A stretch of 64,000 nt of DNA from Bradyrhizobium sp. 186 (GTDB taxonomy: Bacteria; Pseudomonadota; Alphaproteobacteria; Rhizobiales; Xanthobacteraceae), in the NCBI RefSeq assembly GCF_023101685.1, contig NZ_CP082164.1, positions 3,906,001 to 3,970,000 of the forward strand. The letters run 5' to 3'. The notes under the pieces were generated by a model. That model was given only the letters and a program-made list of their open reading frames with translations. It was not told the DNA's origin and searched no databases. This document shows positions 40,778 through 49,756 of this stretch, one piece after another. Position 1 is the first letter of the stretch, and every line of letters begins with the position of its first letter. A program made the position numbers and the translations under genes.

Positions 40778-41655
40778 CGGAAGAGGTGCGGACCTCGGTC
40801 CTCTCCGCCGAGCCTTGCCATCTCGGCGAGGGACCGACCTATGACGTGGCTACAGATACCGCCTGGTGGTTCGACATCCGCGAAGGGCGGCTGTTCGAGG
40901 CGCGCTTGGCCAGCGGCAACATCCGGGTCCACGCGCTCGGCCGGATGGCGAGCGCGCTCGGGCGTATCGACGCTAAGCGCCAGTTGATCGTGGCGGAAGA
41001 CGGTCTCTACATCCGTCAGCTCGCCGATGGCGCCATGACGCTGTTCTGCCCGCTCGAAGCCGACAATCCCGCCACCCGCTCCAACGATTGCCGCGTGCAT
41101 CAGTCCGGCACGTTCTGGATCGGCACCATGGGGCGCAAGGCTGAGCCGAATGCCGGCGCGATCTATGCGCTCCATCGCGGCAAGATCTCGATGCTGTTCC
41201 CCGGCATCAGCATTGCCAATTCGATCTGCTTCTCGCCCGATGGCGCAACCGGCTACTTCGCCGACACCGCGCGCAACGTGCTCTATGCCGTCCCGCTCAA
41301 TCCCGCGACCGGTCTGCCGCGCGGCGAGCCGGAGGTGCTGTTGCGCCACACCGGCATCGGCGGCCTCGACGGCTCGGTGGTCGACGCCGATGGGCAAATC
41401 TGGAACGCCTGCTGGGGTGCAGGCCGCATCGACATCTACAGTCCGCAGGGCGAGCGCCTGCGCTCGCTGCGTGTGCCGGCACGGCAGGCGAGCTGTCCCG
41501 CCTTCGTTGGACCCGATCTGTCGCGCCTCCTGGTCACTTCCGCCTGGCAGGACCTGGACGATGCGGCGCGCGCCGCCGATCCGCAAGCCGGCTGCACCTT
41601 TCTGTTGGAGGCCTCCGCGCGCGGTCGTGCGGAACCAGACGTCAAGCTTGGATAG
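40774..41655 (+). CDS. SMP-30/gluconolactonase-family sugar lactonase
   Basis: 293-residue six-bladed propeller of the SMP-30/regucalcin family. Metal/catalytic positions: HLGEGPTYDVATDTAWWFDI (Glu), RSNDCRVHQSGTFWIGTM (Asn/Asp) and GGLDGSVVDADGQIWNACWG (Asp). It hydrolyses the aldonolactone made by the sugar dehydrogenase to the aldonate. The ATG at 40774 overlaps the galM stop; longer in-frame openings run within galM. End of the ytfQ operon, 70 bp before chvE. Confidence 0.88.
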   Translation: MTEEVRTSVLSAEPCHLGEGPTYDVATDTAWWFDIREGRLFEARLASGNIRVHALGRMASALGRIDAKRQLIVAEDGLYIRQLADGAMTLFCPLEADNPATRSNDCRVHQSGTFWIGTMGRKAEPNAGAIYALHRGKISMLFPGISIANSICFSPDGATGYFADTARNVLYAVPLNPATGLPRGEPEVLLRHTGIGGLDGSVVDADGQIWNACWGAGRIDIYSPQGERLRSLRVPARQASCPAFVGPDLSRLLVTSAWQDLDDAARAADPQAGCTFLLEASARGRAEPDVKLG

Positions 41656-41725
41656 GAGACCAGAGCCAGCACATACCGCGTTCTCGACCAAACGAAAAAC
41701 AGTCTGACACATAAGGGAGTGAAAC

Positions 41726-42799
41726 ATGCTGAAACTGAAGACGACATTCCTCGCGCTCGCCATGGCAGGCGCCGCCGCGTTGGCCGCGGGCGTTCCCGCC
41801 TCCGCCCAGGACAAGGCGACCGTCGGCATCGCCATGCCGACCAAATCCTCGGCGCGCTGGATCGACGACGGCAACAACATGGTCAAGGTGCTGAAGGAGC
41901 GTGGCTACAACACCGATCTGCAATATGCCGAGGACGACATCCCGAACCAGCTCTCGCAGGTCGAGAACATGGTGACCAAGGGCGCGAAAGCGCTGGTGAT
42001 TGCCGCGATCGACGGTACCACGCTCTCGGACGTGCTCAAGCAGGCCAAGGCGAAGGGCATCATCATCATCGCCTATGACCGGCTGATCCGCGGCACGCCG
42101 AATGTCGACTATTATGCGACCTTCGACAACTTCCAGGTCGGCGTGCTCCAGGCGCAGTCGATCGAGCAGGGGCTCGGACTGAAGGAAGGCAAGGGGCCCT
42201 TCAACATCGAGCTGTTCGGCGGTTCGCCCGACGATAACAACGCCTACTTCTTCTACAACGGCGCGATGAGTGTGCTGAAGCCGTACATCGACAGCGGCAA
42301 GCTCGTCGTCGTCTCCGGCCAGATGGGCATGGACAAGGTCGCGACGCTGCGCTGGGACGGCGCCACCGCGCAGGCCCGCATGGACAATCTGCTCAGCGCC
42401 TACTACGGCAACAAGAAGGTCAACGCCGTGCTGTCGCCCTATGACGGCCTCTCGATCGGCATCATCTCCTCGCTGAAGGGCGTGGGCTACGGCAGCGCCG
42501 GTCAGCCGATGCCTGTCATCAGCGGCCAGGATGCCGAGGTGCCCTCGATCAAGGCGATGCTGCGTGGCGATCAGTATTCGACCATCTTCAAGGACACCCG
42601 CGACCTCGCCAAGGTGACCGCCGACATGGTCGACGCTGCGCTCGCCGGCAAGCAGGTCACCGTCAACGACGCCAAGACCTACGAGAATGGCGCCAAGACC
42701 GTGCCGTCCTATTTGCTGAAGCCGGTGGCGGTCTACAAGGACAATTGGGAGAAACTCCTGGTCGACAGCGGCTACTACAAGAAGTCGCAGTTTCAGTAG
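41726..42799 (+). CDS. chvE: multiple-sugar-binding periplasmic protein ChvE
   Basis: 357-residue periplasmic sugar-binding protein with signal peptide [19 protein letters not shown]. ChvE-type features: [67 protein letters not shown] and [15 protein letters not shown]. In Agrobacterium ChvE binds arabinose, galactose, glucose and sugar acids and signals to VirA; here only transport is implied. The gguA-gguB genes follow as in Agrobacterium. Confidence 0.92.
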   Translation: MLKLKTTFLALAMAGAAALAAGVPASAQDKATVGIAMPTKSSARWIDDGNNMVKVLKERGYNTDLQYAEDDIPNQLSQVENMVTKGAKALVIAAIDGTTLSDVLKQAKAKGIIIIAYDRLIRGTPNVDYYATFDNFQVGVLQAQSIEQGLGLKEGKGPFNIELFGGSPDDNNAYFFYNGAMSVLKPYIDSGKLVVVSGQMGMDKVATLRWDGATAQARMDNLLSAYYGNKKVNAVLSPYDGLSIGIISSLKGVGYGSAGQPMPVISGQDAEVPSIKAMLRGDQYSTIFKDTRDLAKVTADMVDAALAGKQVTVNDAKTYENGAKTVPSYLLKPVAVYKDNWEKLLVDSGYYKKSQFQ

Positions 42800-42810
42800 G
42801 AATCTCTCTT

Positions 42811-42956
42811 CTCCCTCGCCCCGTTCTTACGGGGAGAGGGTTGGGGTGAGGGGCTGCTTCAGCGGGGACGGTGAAAGTTGCCCTCGCGGAAGCTCCCCCT
42901 CACCCGGATCGCATCTTGCGATGCGATCCGACCTCTCCCCGCAGGCGGGGCGAGGT
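42811..42956. repeat. intergenic palindromic repeat, family 1 copy 3
   Basis: Left arm CTCCCTCGCCCCGTTCTTAC then GGGGAGAGGGTTGGGGTGAG; right arm CCCCTCACCCGGATCGCATC and CTCTCCCCGCAGGCGGGG. It lies between chvE and gguA, so it is transcribed within the operon and could act as an intercistronic hairpin. Confidence 0.75.
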
Positions 42957-42983
42957 AAGCTCGCAGACAGGGACACGACGCCA

Positions 42984-44561
42984 ATGACCGCAATGCTGGA
43001 AATGCGCAACGTCAGCAAGAGCTTTGCAGGCGTACAGGCGCTGCGCGACGTCAACTTCTCGATTGAGGCCGGGCAGATCCACGCCCTCGTCGGCGAGAAC
43101 GGCGCCGGCAAGTCCACGCTGATGAAGGTGCTGAGCGGGGTCTATTCCTTCGGCAGCTATGAGGGCACCATCGTCTTCGACGGCGAGGAGCGCCGCTTCC
43201 GCGACATCAACGATTCCGAGGCGCTCGGCATCATCATCATCCACCAGGAGCTGGCGCTGATCCCGCTGATGTCGATCGCGGAAAACATCTTTCTGTCGCA
43301 TCCGCCGTCGAAGCTCGGCGTCATCGATCGCGACGAGGTGTACCGGCGTACGCGAGAGCTCCTGGCGCAGGTCGGCCTGAAGGAATCGCCGGATACGCTG
43401 ATCACCGATCTCGGTGTCGGCAAGCAGCAGCTTGTCGAGATTGCGAAAGCGCTGTCCAAACGGGTGCGGATGCTGATCCTGGACGAGCCGACCGCGAGCC
43501 TGAACGAGGCCGACAGCGCTGCGCTGCTCAAGCGCCTCATGAAGTTTCGCGAGCAGGGCATCGCCTCGATCCTGATCTCGCACAAGCTCAACGAAGTCGC
43601 GCGCGTCGCCGATCATATCACGGTGCTGCGCGACGGCCGCACCGTCGACGGCATCGACTGCCGCACGGAACCGGTCGAGGAGGACCGCATCATCCGCAGC
43701 ATGGTCAACCGCGATCTCGCCCACCGCTTTCCGGAGCGTCGCGCGAAGATCGGCGAACCCGTCCTCACCGTGGGGAACTGGTCGGTCTATCATCCGATCC
43801 ATTCCGAGCGGCAGGTGATCAAGAACGTCGATTTCAGCGTGAAGCGCGGCGAGGTCGTCGGCATCGCCGGGCTGATGGGCGCGGGCCGCACCGAATTCGC
43901 CATGAGCCTGTTCGGCCGCTCCTGGGGCGCCAATGTCAGCGGGTCGATCCGGCTCGAAGGTAATGAGATCGTGCTGCCGAACGTCGCAGCCGCCATCGAT
44001 GCCGGCCTTGCCTATGTCACCGAGGACCGCAAGCAGCTCGGGCTGATCCTCGCCGACGACGTCCGCAAGAACATCACGCTGGCAAGCCTCGATCAGGTCG
44101 CCCCGCGCCGGGTGATCGACGACATCGCCGAGCTCAAGGTCGCCAGCGACTATCGAAATCGCATGCGCATCCGCTGCTCCGACGTCTACCAGGAGACCGG
44201 CCAGCTCTCCGGCGGCAACCAGCAGAAGGTGGTGCTGTCGAAATGGCTGATGACCGATCCCAAGGTGCTGATCCTGGACGAGCCGACGCGGGGCATCGAC
44301 GTCGGTGCGAAATACGAGATTTACTGTATCATCAACGAGCTCGCGGAGGCCGGCCGCGGCGTCGTAGTGATTTCCTCGGAAATGCCCGAGCTGCTCGGTA
44401 TCTGCGACCGCATCTGCGTCATGAACGACGGCGCCTTCGTCGGCGAGTTTACGGGCACTGATGCGACGCAGGAAAAGATCATGCGCGCCATCATGCGCAA
44501 CGATAGAAACTTTGGTAGCGGCACGCCTGTTGCCGCGGAGATGGGAGGATCGCAGCCATGA
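42984..44561 (+). CDS. gguA: multiple-sugar ABC transporter ATP-binding protein
   Basis: 525 residues, tandem ATPase. Domain 1: Walker A GENGAGKSTLMKVLSG, signature-equivalent LGVGKQQLVEIAKAL and Walker B MLILDEPTASLNE. Domain 2: degenerate P-loop IAGLMGAGRTEFAM, signature LSGGNQQKVVLSKWL and Walker B VLILDEPTRGIDVGA. The Ser-Tyr insertion after GVYSFGSYEGTIVFDGEE is typical of XylG/GguA. ATG at 42984 used; 42993 is possible. A repeat separates it from chvE, and it overlaps gguB by 4 bp. Confidence 0.92.
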   Translation: MTAMLEMRNVSKSFAGVQALRDVNFSIEAGQIHALVGENGAGKSTLMKVLSGVYSFGSYEGTIVFDGEERRFRDINDSEALGIIIIHQELALIPLMSIAENIFLSHPPSKLGVIDRDEVYRRTRELLAQVGLKESPDTLITDLGVGKQQLVEIAKALSKRVRMLILDEPTASLNEADSAALLKRLMKFREQGIASILISHKLNEVARVADHITVLRDGRTVDGIDCRTEPVEEDRIIRSMVNRDLAHRFPERRAKIGEPVLTVGNWSVYHPIHSERQVIKNVDFSVKRGEVVGIAGLMGAGRTEFAMSLFGRSWGANVSGSIRLEGNEIVLPNVAAAIDAGLAYVTEDRKQLGLILADDVRKNITLASLDQVAPRRVIDDIAELKVASDYRNRMRIRCSDVYQETGQLSGGNQQKVVLSKWLMTDPKVLILDEPTRGIDVGAKYEIYCIINELAEAGRGVVVISSEMPELLGICDRICVMNDGAFVGEFTGTDATQEKIMRAIMRNDRNFGSGTPVAAEMGGSQP

Positions 44562-45748
44562 CCGACAAGACGGTTTCGCTGCCCGAGGAGCGCCGGCACG
44601 GCAGCTTCATCAAGAACAATCTGCGCAACTATGGCATGTTGATGTCGCTGATCGCGATCATGCTGTTCTTCCAGGTCATGACCGGCGGCACGCTGCTCCA
44701 GCCGCTCAATCTCACCAATCTGGTGCTTCAGAACAGCTATATCGTCATCATGGCGCTCGGCATGCTCTTGGTGATCGTCACAGGCCATATCGACCTCTCG
44801 GTTGGCTCGGTCGCAGGCTTCGTCGGCGCGGTGGCCGCCGTGCTGATGGTGACGTACAAGATCGACTATATGCTCGCCTTCATCGCCTGCCTCGTGCTCG
44901 GGGCAGGAATCGGCGCCGCGCAGGGCTACTGGGTCGCCTATTTCAAGATCCCATCCTTCATCGTGACGCTGGCCGGCATGCTGGTGTTCAAGGGGCTCGC
45001 GCTCGCGGTGTTGCAGGGCCAATCGCTCGGACCGTTCCCACCGACCTTCCAGAAATTGTCGTCGGGCTTTATTCCGGAAATGCTCCCTGAGGCCGGGACG
45101 CTGCATCCGACGTCGATGCTGATCGGCGCCGTGCTGGCGCTTGGGCTGGTCTACGCCAGCGCCAAGAGCCGCACGCGCGAGCAGTCGCATGGCATCGAGG
45201 TCGAGCCTTATGCGTTCTTCCTGGGCAAGAGCGTCGTGCTGGCCTGCGCGGTGCTCTACGCCACCTATCTGATCGCGACCTATCGCGGCCTGCCCAACGT
45301 GCTGGTGATCATGAGCGCGCTGATCGCGCTCTACGGCTTCGTCACCCGCCGCACCGTGATCGGCCGGCAGATCTACGCGGTGGGCGGCAACGCCAAGGCG
45401 GCAAAGCTCTCGGGCATCAAGACCGAGCGGCTGACCTTCCTGACCTTCGTCAACATGGGCGTGCTCGCAGCCCTCGCCGGCCTCGTCTTCGCCGCGCGCC
45501 TCAACACCGCGACCCCGAAGGCCGGTCTCGGTTTCGAGCTCGACGTCATCGCCGCCTGCTTCATCGGCGGCGCCTCGGCCTATGGCGGCGTCGGGCGCGT
45601 CGGCGGCGCCGTGGTCGGCGCCATGATCATGGGCGTGATGAACAACGGCATGTCGATCCTCGGCATCGGCATCGACTACCAGCAGGTGATCAAGGGCCTG
45701 GTGCTGCTCGGGGCGGTGTGCATCGACGTGTACAATCAGCGGAGATAG
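44558..45748 (+). CDS. gguB: multiple-sugar ABC transporter permease
   Basis: 396-residue XylH/GguB-type permease with more than ten hydrophobic segments. It contains IVIMALGMLLVIVTGHIDLSVGSVAGFVGAV, IPSFIVTLAGMLVFKGLALAVLQGQS and ELDVIAACFIGGASAYGGVGRVGGAVVGAMIMGVMNNGMSILG. It is larger than YtfT/YjfF because of an extra central region. With ChvE and GguA it completes one importer, presumably as a homodimer. Confidence 0.92.
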   Translation: MTDKTVSLPEERRHGSFIKNNLRNYGMLMSLIAIMLFFQVMTGGTLLQPLNLTNLVLQNSYIVIMALGMLLVIVTGHIDLSVGSVAGFVGAVAAVLMVTYKIDYMLAFIACLVLGAGIGAAQGYWVAYFKIPSFIVTLAGMLVFKGLALAVLQGQSLGPFPPTFQKLSSGFIPEMLPEAGTLHPTSMLIGAVLALGLVYASAKSRTREQSHGIEVEPYAFFLGKSVVLACAVLYATYLIATYRGLPNVLVIMSALIALYGFVTRRTVIGRQIYAVGGNAKAAKLSGIKTERLTFLTFVNMGVLAALAGLVFAARLNTATPKAGLGFELDVIAACFIGGASAYGGVGRVGGAVVGAMIMGVMNNGMSILGIGIDYQQVIKGLVLLGAVCIDVYNQRR

Positions 45749-45826
45749 GGCGGCGGCCAATTCGCCCAGCAGCTTGATCTCAAATTGGTATGGATCGCTT
45801 GTGCCGGGTCGATGTCTATCGCCCCG

Positions 45827-46234
45827 TCAACGGGAGCGCTTTGGCAGTTTCTGGAGTTTGGCTGGGTCGAATTTCGGTGTCGGCTGTTGCGCCGCCGGCG
45901 CGGGCGACTGTTCTTCACTGAGAATAAGTGTGCCCTCGAGGAGCACGCCCGGGAACTGTTCAGCCGTGCCGGTGTATCGAGCGACCTTGCCGGAGCACGT
46001 TCCTTCCAGCGTAAGCTTGAGCTCGTCGTCGGTTCCGAAAACCGTAGGCAGCCGTTCGGTATGCCTTTTGGTCAAAACGGTCGCGGTAAATCGATCGCCG
46101 CTGACGTCGATGGAGCCGCTGTAACTCATGACCCCGTCGCAGCCCCAGACAATCCCGTCCGCGACATGGGCGATGCCGGTGCCTTGACCCGTCGGTGTCT
46201 TGAACCACGCCCGGTATGTGCCGTCCTTGAGCAT
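45827..46234 (-). CDS. hypothetical protein with GrlR-like pattern
   Basis: 135 residues starting MLKDGTYRAWFKTPTGQGTG. The pattern DGxYxxxF...G.G......G...G.D....Y.G, continuing with GDRFTATVLTKRHT and ELKLTLEGT, resembles the small beta-barrel of the GrlR/negative-regulator family, but similarity is weak. The C-terminal tail is Pro/Ala-rich (SPAPAAQQPTPKFDPAK). ATG at 46234 has GGGGAG upstream; an earlier ATG at 46276 exists. No signal peptide. No link to a secretion system is visible in this window; function unknown. Confidence 0.6.
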   Translation of the reverse strand: MLKDGTYRAWFKTPTGQGTGIAHVADGIVWGCDGVMSYSGSIDVSGDRFTATVLTKRHTERLPTVFGTDDELKLTLEGTCSGKVARYTGTAEQFPGVLLEGTLILSEEQSPAPAAQQPTPKFDPAKLQKLPKRSR

Positions 46235-46460
46235 GAAATGCTCCCCGCCTCGTTGCTGGGAATAGATCATAGGCACAACCTAAAGATGGCGTTAAGCCTT
46301 CGTAGCGCCCGGCCGATCTAACAGTTTGCGGCTCGCCTCTACTGCGTCCTACTCGGCACGATTGTCCTGGTGACCAGCGGCTGTTGATGCGGAAAAGATG
46401 CGGTGTCATGGTCGCGAGTGAACTATTGCTCACGAGTTGGGTATATGATCGAATGGCTGG

Positions 46461-47123
46461 ATGCACCGAGCCCGGCTCAAGCCCGATCTGATCATTTTCG
46501 ACTGTGACGGCGTGCTCGTCGACAGCGAGCTGTTGAGTTGCCGTTGCTTGTCCGAGGTGTTGGCCGAGTTCGGGATCGCGCTCAGCGAAGACCAGGCGCT
46601 CGAGCTCTTTCTCGGACGCAGCACGAAGGCGATCGAGCAGCATTATCGTAATCTCGGACAGGTCGTGCCGGACGACTTCCTGCTGCGATTGAAGTCGCAT
46701 GTGCTGAAGACCTTCGCGGGCTCACTCCAACCGATCCCCGACATTGCCGCCGTGATGTCCGAATTGCGCGTGCCGTTTTGCGTGGCTTCGTCCAGCGACA
46801 TCGATCGCGTCTCGCTCTCGCTTGATATCACCCGCCTCCGGACGCATTTCGGCGACCGCCTCTACACCGCGCAGATGGTGAAGCACGGCAAGCCAGCGCC
46901 CGACCTCTTTCTGTACGCCGCCGCGAAGATGCAAGCCCATCCTTCGCGCACCCTCGTGATCGAGGACAGTGTCAGCGGCGTGCAGGCCGCCAAGGCTGCC
47001 GGCATGACGGTCTGGGGATTTGTCGGCGGCAGCCATTATCGGGAACGCGATGGCCACGCTATATTGACCGTCGCCGGGGCCGATCGGGTCTTCGCGCGCA
47101 TGAGTGATTTCTGGGAGGCGTGA
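46461..47123 (+). CDS. HAD-superfamily phosphatase (beta-phosphoglucomutase-like)
   Basis: 220 residues. HAD motif I IIFDCDGVLVDSE (nucleophile and acid/base Asp), motif II CVASSSDIDRV, motif III Lys in KHGKPAPDLF and motif IV VIEDSVSGVQAAKAAGM. The helical cap between motifs I and II makes it subfamily I, similar to sugar or polyol phosphate phosphatases. Its stop overlaps the GTG start of the SorC-type regulator, and the polyol importer operon lies downstream, so a sugar-phosphate detoxification or salvage role is likely. Confidence 0.87.
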   Translation: MHRARLKPDLIIFDCDGVLVDSELLSCRCLSEVLAEFGIALSEDQALELFLGRSTKAIEQHYRNLGQVVPDDFLLRLKSHVLKTFAGSLQPIPDIAAVMSELRVPFCVASSSDIDRVSLSLDITRLRTHFGDRLYTAQMVKHGKPAPDLFLYAAAKMQAHPSRTLVIEDSVSGVQAAKAAGMTVWGFVGGSHYRERDGHAILTVAGADRVFARMSDFWEA

Positions 47124-48082
47124 CTTCAGCGATGGCCGCCGAGAACGAAAAATCCAGGCTCGACGACGCCGCGCGCGCCGGCTGGCTCTATTTCATTGCC
47201 GGTCACACCCAGGACGAGATCGCCAAAATGCTCCAGGTGTCGCGAGCGTCGGCGCAGCGGTTGGTCTCGCTGTGCCTTGCCGAGCGGCTCATCACCTTCC
47301 GGCTCGAACATCCCATTGCCGCATGCATGGAACTGGCGTCGCGGCTGAAGCAGCGTTTTGATCTCGCCCATTGCGAGGTGGTGCCGGCCGATCCTGCGGC
47401 GCCGCAGGCTACCGCGGGAATTGCCGAACGCTGCGCCAACCTGCTGGACGCGACGCTGCGCTCGGAGACGCCCGTCATCGTCGCACTCGGGACGGGGCGG
47501 GCGGTCCGCGCCGCGGTCGAGCGCGTCACGCCGATCGACCGCCCCAATCATCAGATCGTCTCGCTGGTCGGCAACATCTCCGCCGACGGCTCGGCGAGCT
47601 TCTACGATACCGTCGGCAGGCTCGCCGACCGCACCGGCGCGCGGCATTATCCGATGCCGCTGCCGTTCCTGATGTCGTCGGAGGACGAGCGCAACAAGAT
47701 GGTCCGGATCGAACCGATCGCCAAGGTGAAGGCGGTTGCGGCCAAGGCGGATCTGCGCCTCGTCGGCATCGGCCAAATGGACCAGAAGGCGCAGGTGCAT
47801 GTCGACGGCTTCGTTACCCGTGACGAATTGTTCGAGATGATGCGGCAGGGGGCGATCGGTGAGATCACAGGCTGGGCCTATGACGCCAAAGGCCGCTTGC
47901 TCAAGGCCGGCACCAACAAACGCCTGACCAGCATTCCGCCGGAAGTGCCGGCGAAGACCACGACGATCGGCGCCGCGGTCGGTTCGGCCAAGGTCCCGGC
48001 GATCGCGGCCGCGTTGAACGGGCGCCTGATCAACGGCCTGATTACGGATGAGACGACCGCGCGGGCGATTCTGGAGCGGTGA
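47120..48082 (+). CDS. SorC/DeoR-type sugar-binding transcriptional regulator
   Basis: 320 residues. N-terminal HTH (AGHTQDEIAKMLQVSRASAQRLVSLCLAERLI) and a C-terminal sugar-phosphate-binding domain (IVALGTGRAVRAAVERV, IVSLVGNISADGS, LRLVGIGQMD, GEITGWAYDAKGR). GTG at 47120 overlaps the HAD stop; ATG at 47132 is an alternative. Such proteins (SmoC/SorC-like) control polyol operons and respond to phosphorylated intermediates. The importer operon starts 330 bp downstream, with repeated CATAYGCCCAA sites as likely targets. Confidence 0.87.
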   Translation: MTSAMAAENEKSRLDDAARAGWLYFIAGHTQDEIAKMLQVSRASAQRLVSLCLAERLITFRLEHPIAACMELASRLKQRFDLAHCEVVPADPAAPQATAGIAERCANLLDATLRSETPVIVALGTGRAVRAAVERVTPIDRPNHQIVSLVGNISADGSASFYDTVGRLADRTGARHYPMPLPFLMSSEDERNKMVRIEPIAKVKAVAAKADLRLVGIGQMDQKAQVHVDGFVTRDELFEMMRQGAIGEITGWAYDAKGRLLKAGTNKRLTSIPPEVPAKTTTIGAAVGSAKVPAIAAALNGRLINGLITDETTARAILER

Positions 48083-48110
48083 GGCGAAGCTAGCGCGGCA
48101 ACGGGACTCG

Positions 48111-48241
48111 GCTCCCTCTCCCGCTTGCGGGAGAGGGGTGGGGAGAGAGTGTCTCCGCGCGCGACGCTCCCCAGGAGGAAAAAGCCCTCACCCGCATCGC
48201 ATCTTCGATGCGATGCGACCTCTCCCGCAAGCGGGAGAGGT
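48111..48241. repeat. intergenic palindromic repeat, family 1 copy 4
   Basis: Left arm CTCTCCCGCTTGCGGGAGAG identical to copy 1; right arm CTCTCCCGCAAGCGGGAGAG, with CCCTCACCCGCATCGCATCTT inside. It fills the first half of the 330-bp gap between the SorC-type gene and the polyol importer; the second half carries the promoter/operator region. Confidence 0.8.
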
Positions 48242-48332
48242 AAGAACGCCCGCGGCACTCACTCGAGACCATCAACCCCACCCACTCCCGCACCGCAGCA
48301 CTCGGAAGTTGCGGGAATACGCGCACGCCTGC

Positions 48333-48388
48333 TTGACAACGGCACTCCCGAAGTTGAACATACGCCCAACGCGTGGGCATATGCCCAA
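48333..48388 (+). promoter_or_regulatory. promoter/operator region of the polyol operon
   Basis: A TTGACA (48333-48338) is followed 17 bp on by the weak -10 candidate GAACAT. Downstream, CATACGCCCAA (48359-48369) and CATATGCCCAA (48378-48388) are direct repeats 19 bp apart, and TGGGCATATGCCCA (48374-48387) is a perfect palindrome. These lie 25-54 bp before the GTG start of the binding-protein gene and are the likely site of the SorC-type regulator. Confidence 0.55.
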
Positions 48389-48412
48389 AAGCGCGAGCTT
48401 AGGGAGGTCACC

Positions 48413-49726
48413 GTGAAACACGTCCTCGGCGCCGTTTGCGGCGCGTCTGTCCTGCTGCTGGCCGTCCCCGCGATGGCCGAAACGACCCTGACGATCGCCA
48501 CCGTGAACAACGGCGACATGATCCGCATGCAGGGGCTGACCAGCGAATTCACTGCGAAAAATCCCGACATCACCGTGAAATGGGTGACGCTGGAGGAGAA
48601 CGTGCTCCGTCAGCGCGTCACCACCGACATCGCCACCAAGGGCGGCCAGTTCGACGTGCTCACCATCGGCACCTACGAGGTGCCGATCTGGGCCAAGAAG
48701 GGCTGGCTGGTGCCGCTCGCCAATCTCGGCGCCGACTACGATGTCGCCGACCTCCTGCCGAAGATCAAGGACGCGGTCTCCGTCGACGGCAAGCTGTACG
48801 CCGCGCCGTTTTACGGCGAGAGCTCGATGGTGATGTACCGCACCGACCTGTTCGAGAAGGCCGGCCTGAAGATGCCGGAAAAGCCGACATGGGACTTCGT
48901 GATCGACGCGGCCAAGAAGCTGACCGACAAGAGCGGGGGTGTCTACGGCATCTGCCTGCGCGGCAAGGCCGGCTGGGGCGAGAACATGGCGTTCCTCTCC
49001 GCCATGGCCAATTCCTATGGCGCACGCTGGTTCGACGAGAAGTGGCAGCCGCAGTTCAACACGCCGGAATGGAAGGCGACGCTGTCGACCTATGTCGACC
49101 TGATGAAGCAGGCCGGCCCTCCCGGCGCGAGCTCGAATGGTTTCAACGAGAATTTGGCGCTGTTCAACGCCGGCAAGTGTGCGATGTGGATCGACGCGAC
49201 GGTGGCGGCGTCCTTCGTCACCAACCCGAAGGACTCCAAGGTCGCCGACAAGGTCGGCTTCGCGCTGGCGCCCAATACCGGGCTCGGCAAGAACGCCAAC
49301 TGGCTGTGGGCCTGGAGTCTCGCAATCCCCGCCGGCTCGAAGAAGTCGGAAGCCGCCGAGAAGTTCGTCGCATGGGCGACCAGCAAGGACTACACCAAGC
49401 TCGTGGCGGCGAAGGAGGGCTGGGCCAACGTGCCGCCGGGCACGCGGACCTCGCTCTATCAGAACGCTGATTACCTCAAGGTCGCGCCGTTCGCCAAGCT
49501 GACGCTGGCCTCGATCGACGCGGCCGATCCGAACAAGCCGACCGTGAAGCCGGTGCCCTATGTCGGCGTGCAATACGCCGCGATCCCGGAATTTCAGGGC
49601 ATCGGCACGCAGGTGGGGCAGCAATTCTCCGCGGCGCTCGCCGGCTCGATGACGGTCGATGCTGCGCTCACCGCGGCGCAATCCGTGACCGAGCGCGAGA
49701 TGAAGCGCGCCGGCTACATCAAGTGA
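48413..49726 (+). CDS. polyol/sugar ABC transporter substrate-binding protein (SmoE/MtlE-like)
   Basis: 437-residue family 1 extracellular solute-binding protein. Signal peptide VKHVLGAVCGASVLLLAVPAMA; mature start ETTLTIATVNNGDMIRMQGL. Family features: GQFDVLTIGTYEVPIWAKKGWL, AAPFYGESSMVMYRTDLFEKAG and VYGICLRGKAGWGENMAF. GTG at 48413 is supported by AGGGAGG 5 nt upstream and the signal peptide. It resembles sorbitol/mannitol-binding proteins (SmoE) of alphaproteobacteria. First gene of a seven-gene polyol operon. Confidence 0.88.
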   Translation: MKHVLGAVCGASVLLLAVPAMAETTLTIATVNNGDMIRMQGLTSEFTAKNPDITVKWVTLEENVLRQRVTTDIATKGGQFDVLTIGTYEVPIWAKKGWLVPLANLGADYDVADLLPKIKDAVSVDGKLYAAPFYGESSMVMYRTDLFEKAGLKMPEKPTWDFVIDAAKKLTDKSGGVYGICLRGKAGWGENMAFLSAMANSYGARWFDEKWQPQFNTPEWKATLSTYVDLMKQAGPPGASSNGFNENLALFNAGKCAMWIDATVAASFVTNPKDSKVADKVGFALAPNTGLGKNANWLWAWSLAIPAGSKKSEAAEKFVAWATSKDYTKLVAAKEGWANVPPGTRTSLYQNADYLKVAPFAKLTLASIDAADPNKPTVKPVPYVGVQYAAIPEFQGIGTQVGQQFSAALAGSMTVDAALTAAQSVTEREMKRAGYIK

Positions 49727-49756
49727 ACCCGGGCTCTCCCTCCTGAGCTCAGACTA

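Noticed and set aside
41726..45748. Involvement of chvE in plant virulence signalling
   Set aside because: No virA/virG or T-DNA-related genes are present. Only the sugar importer role is supported by chvE-gguAB synteny.
48111..48241. CRISPR-like or rho-independent terminator reading of the repeat at 48111-48241
   Set aside because: There is a single pair of inverted arms, no regular spacer array and no T-run. The same element occurs at other intergenic sites, so it is treated as a dispersed repeat.
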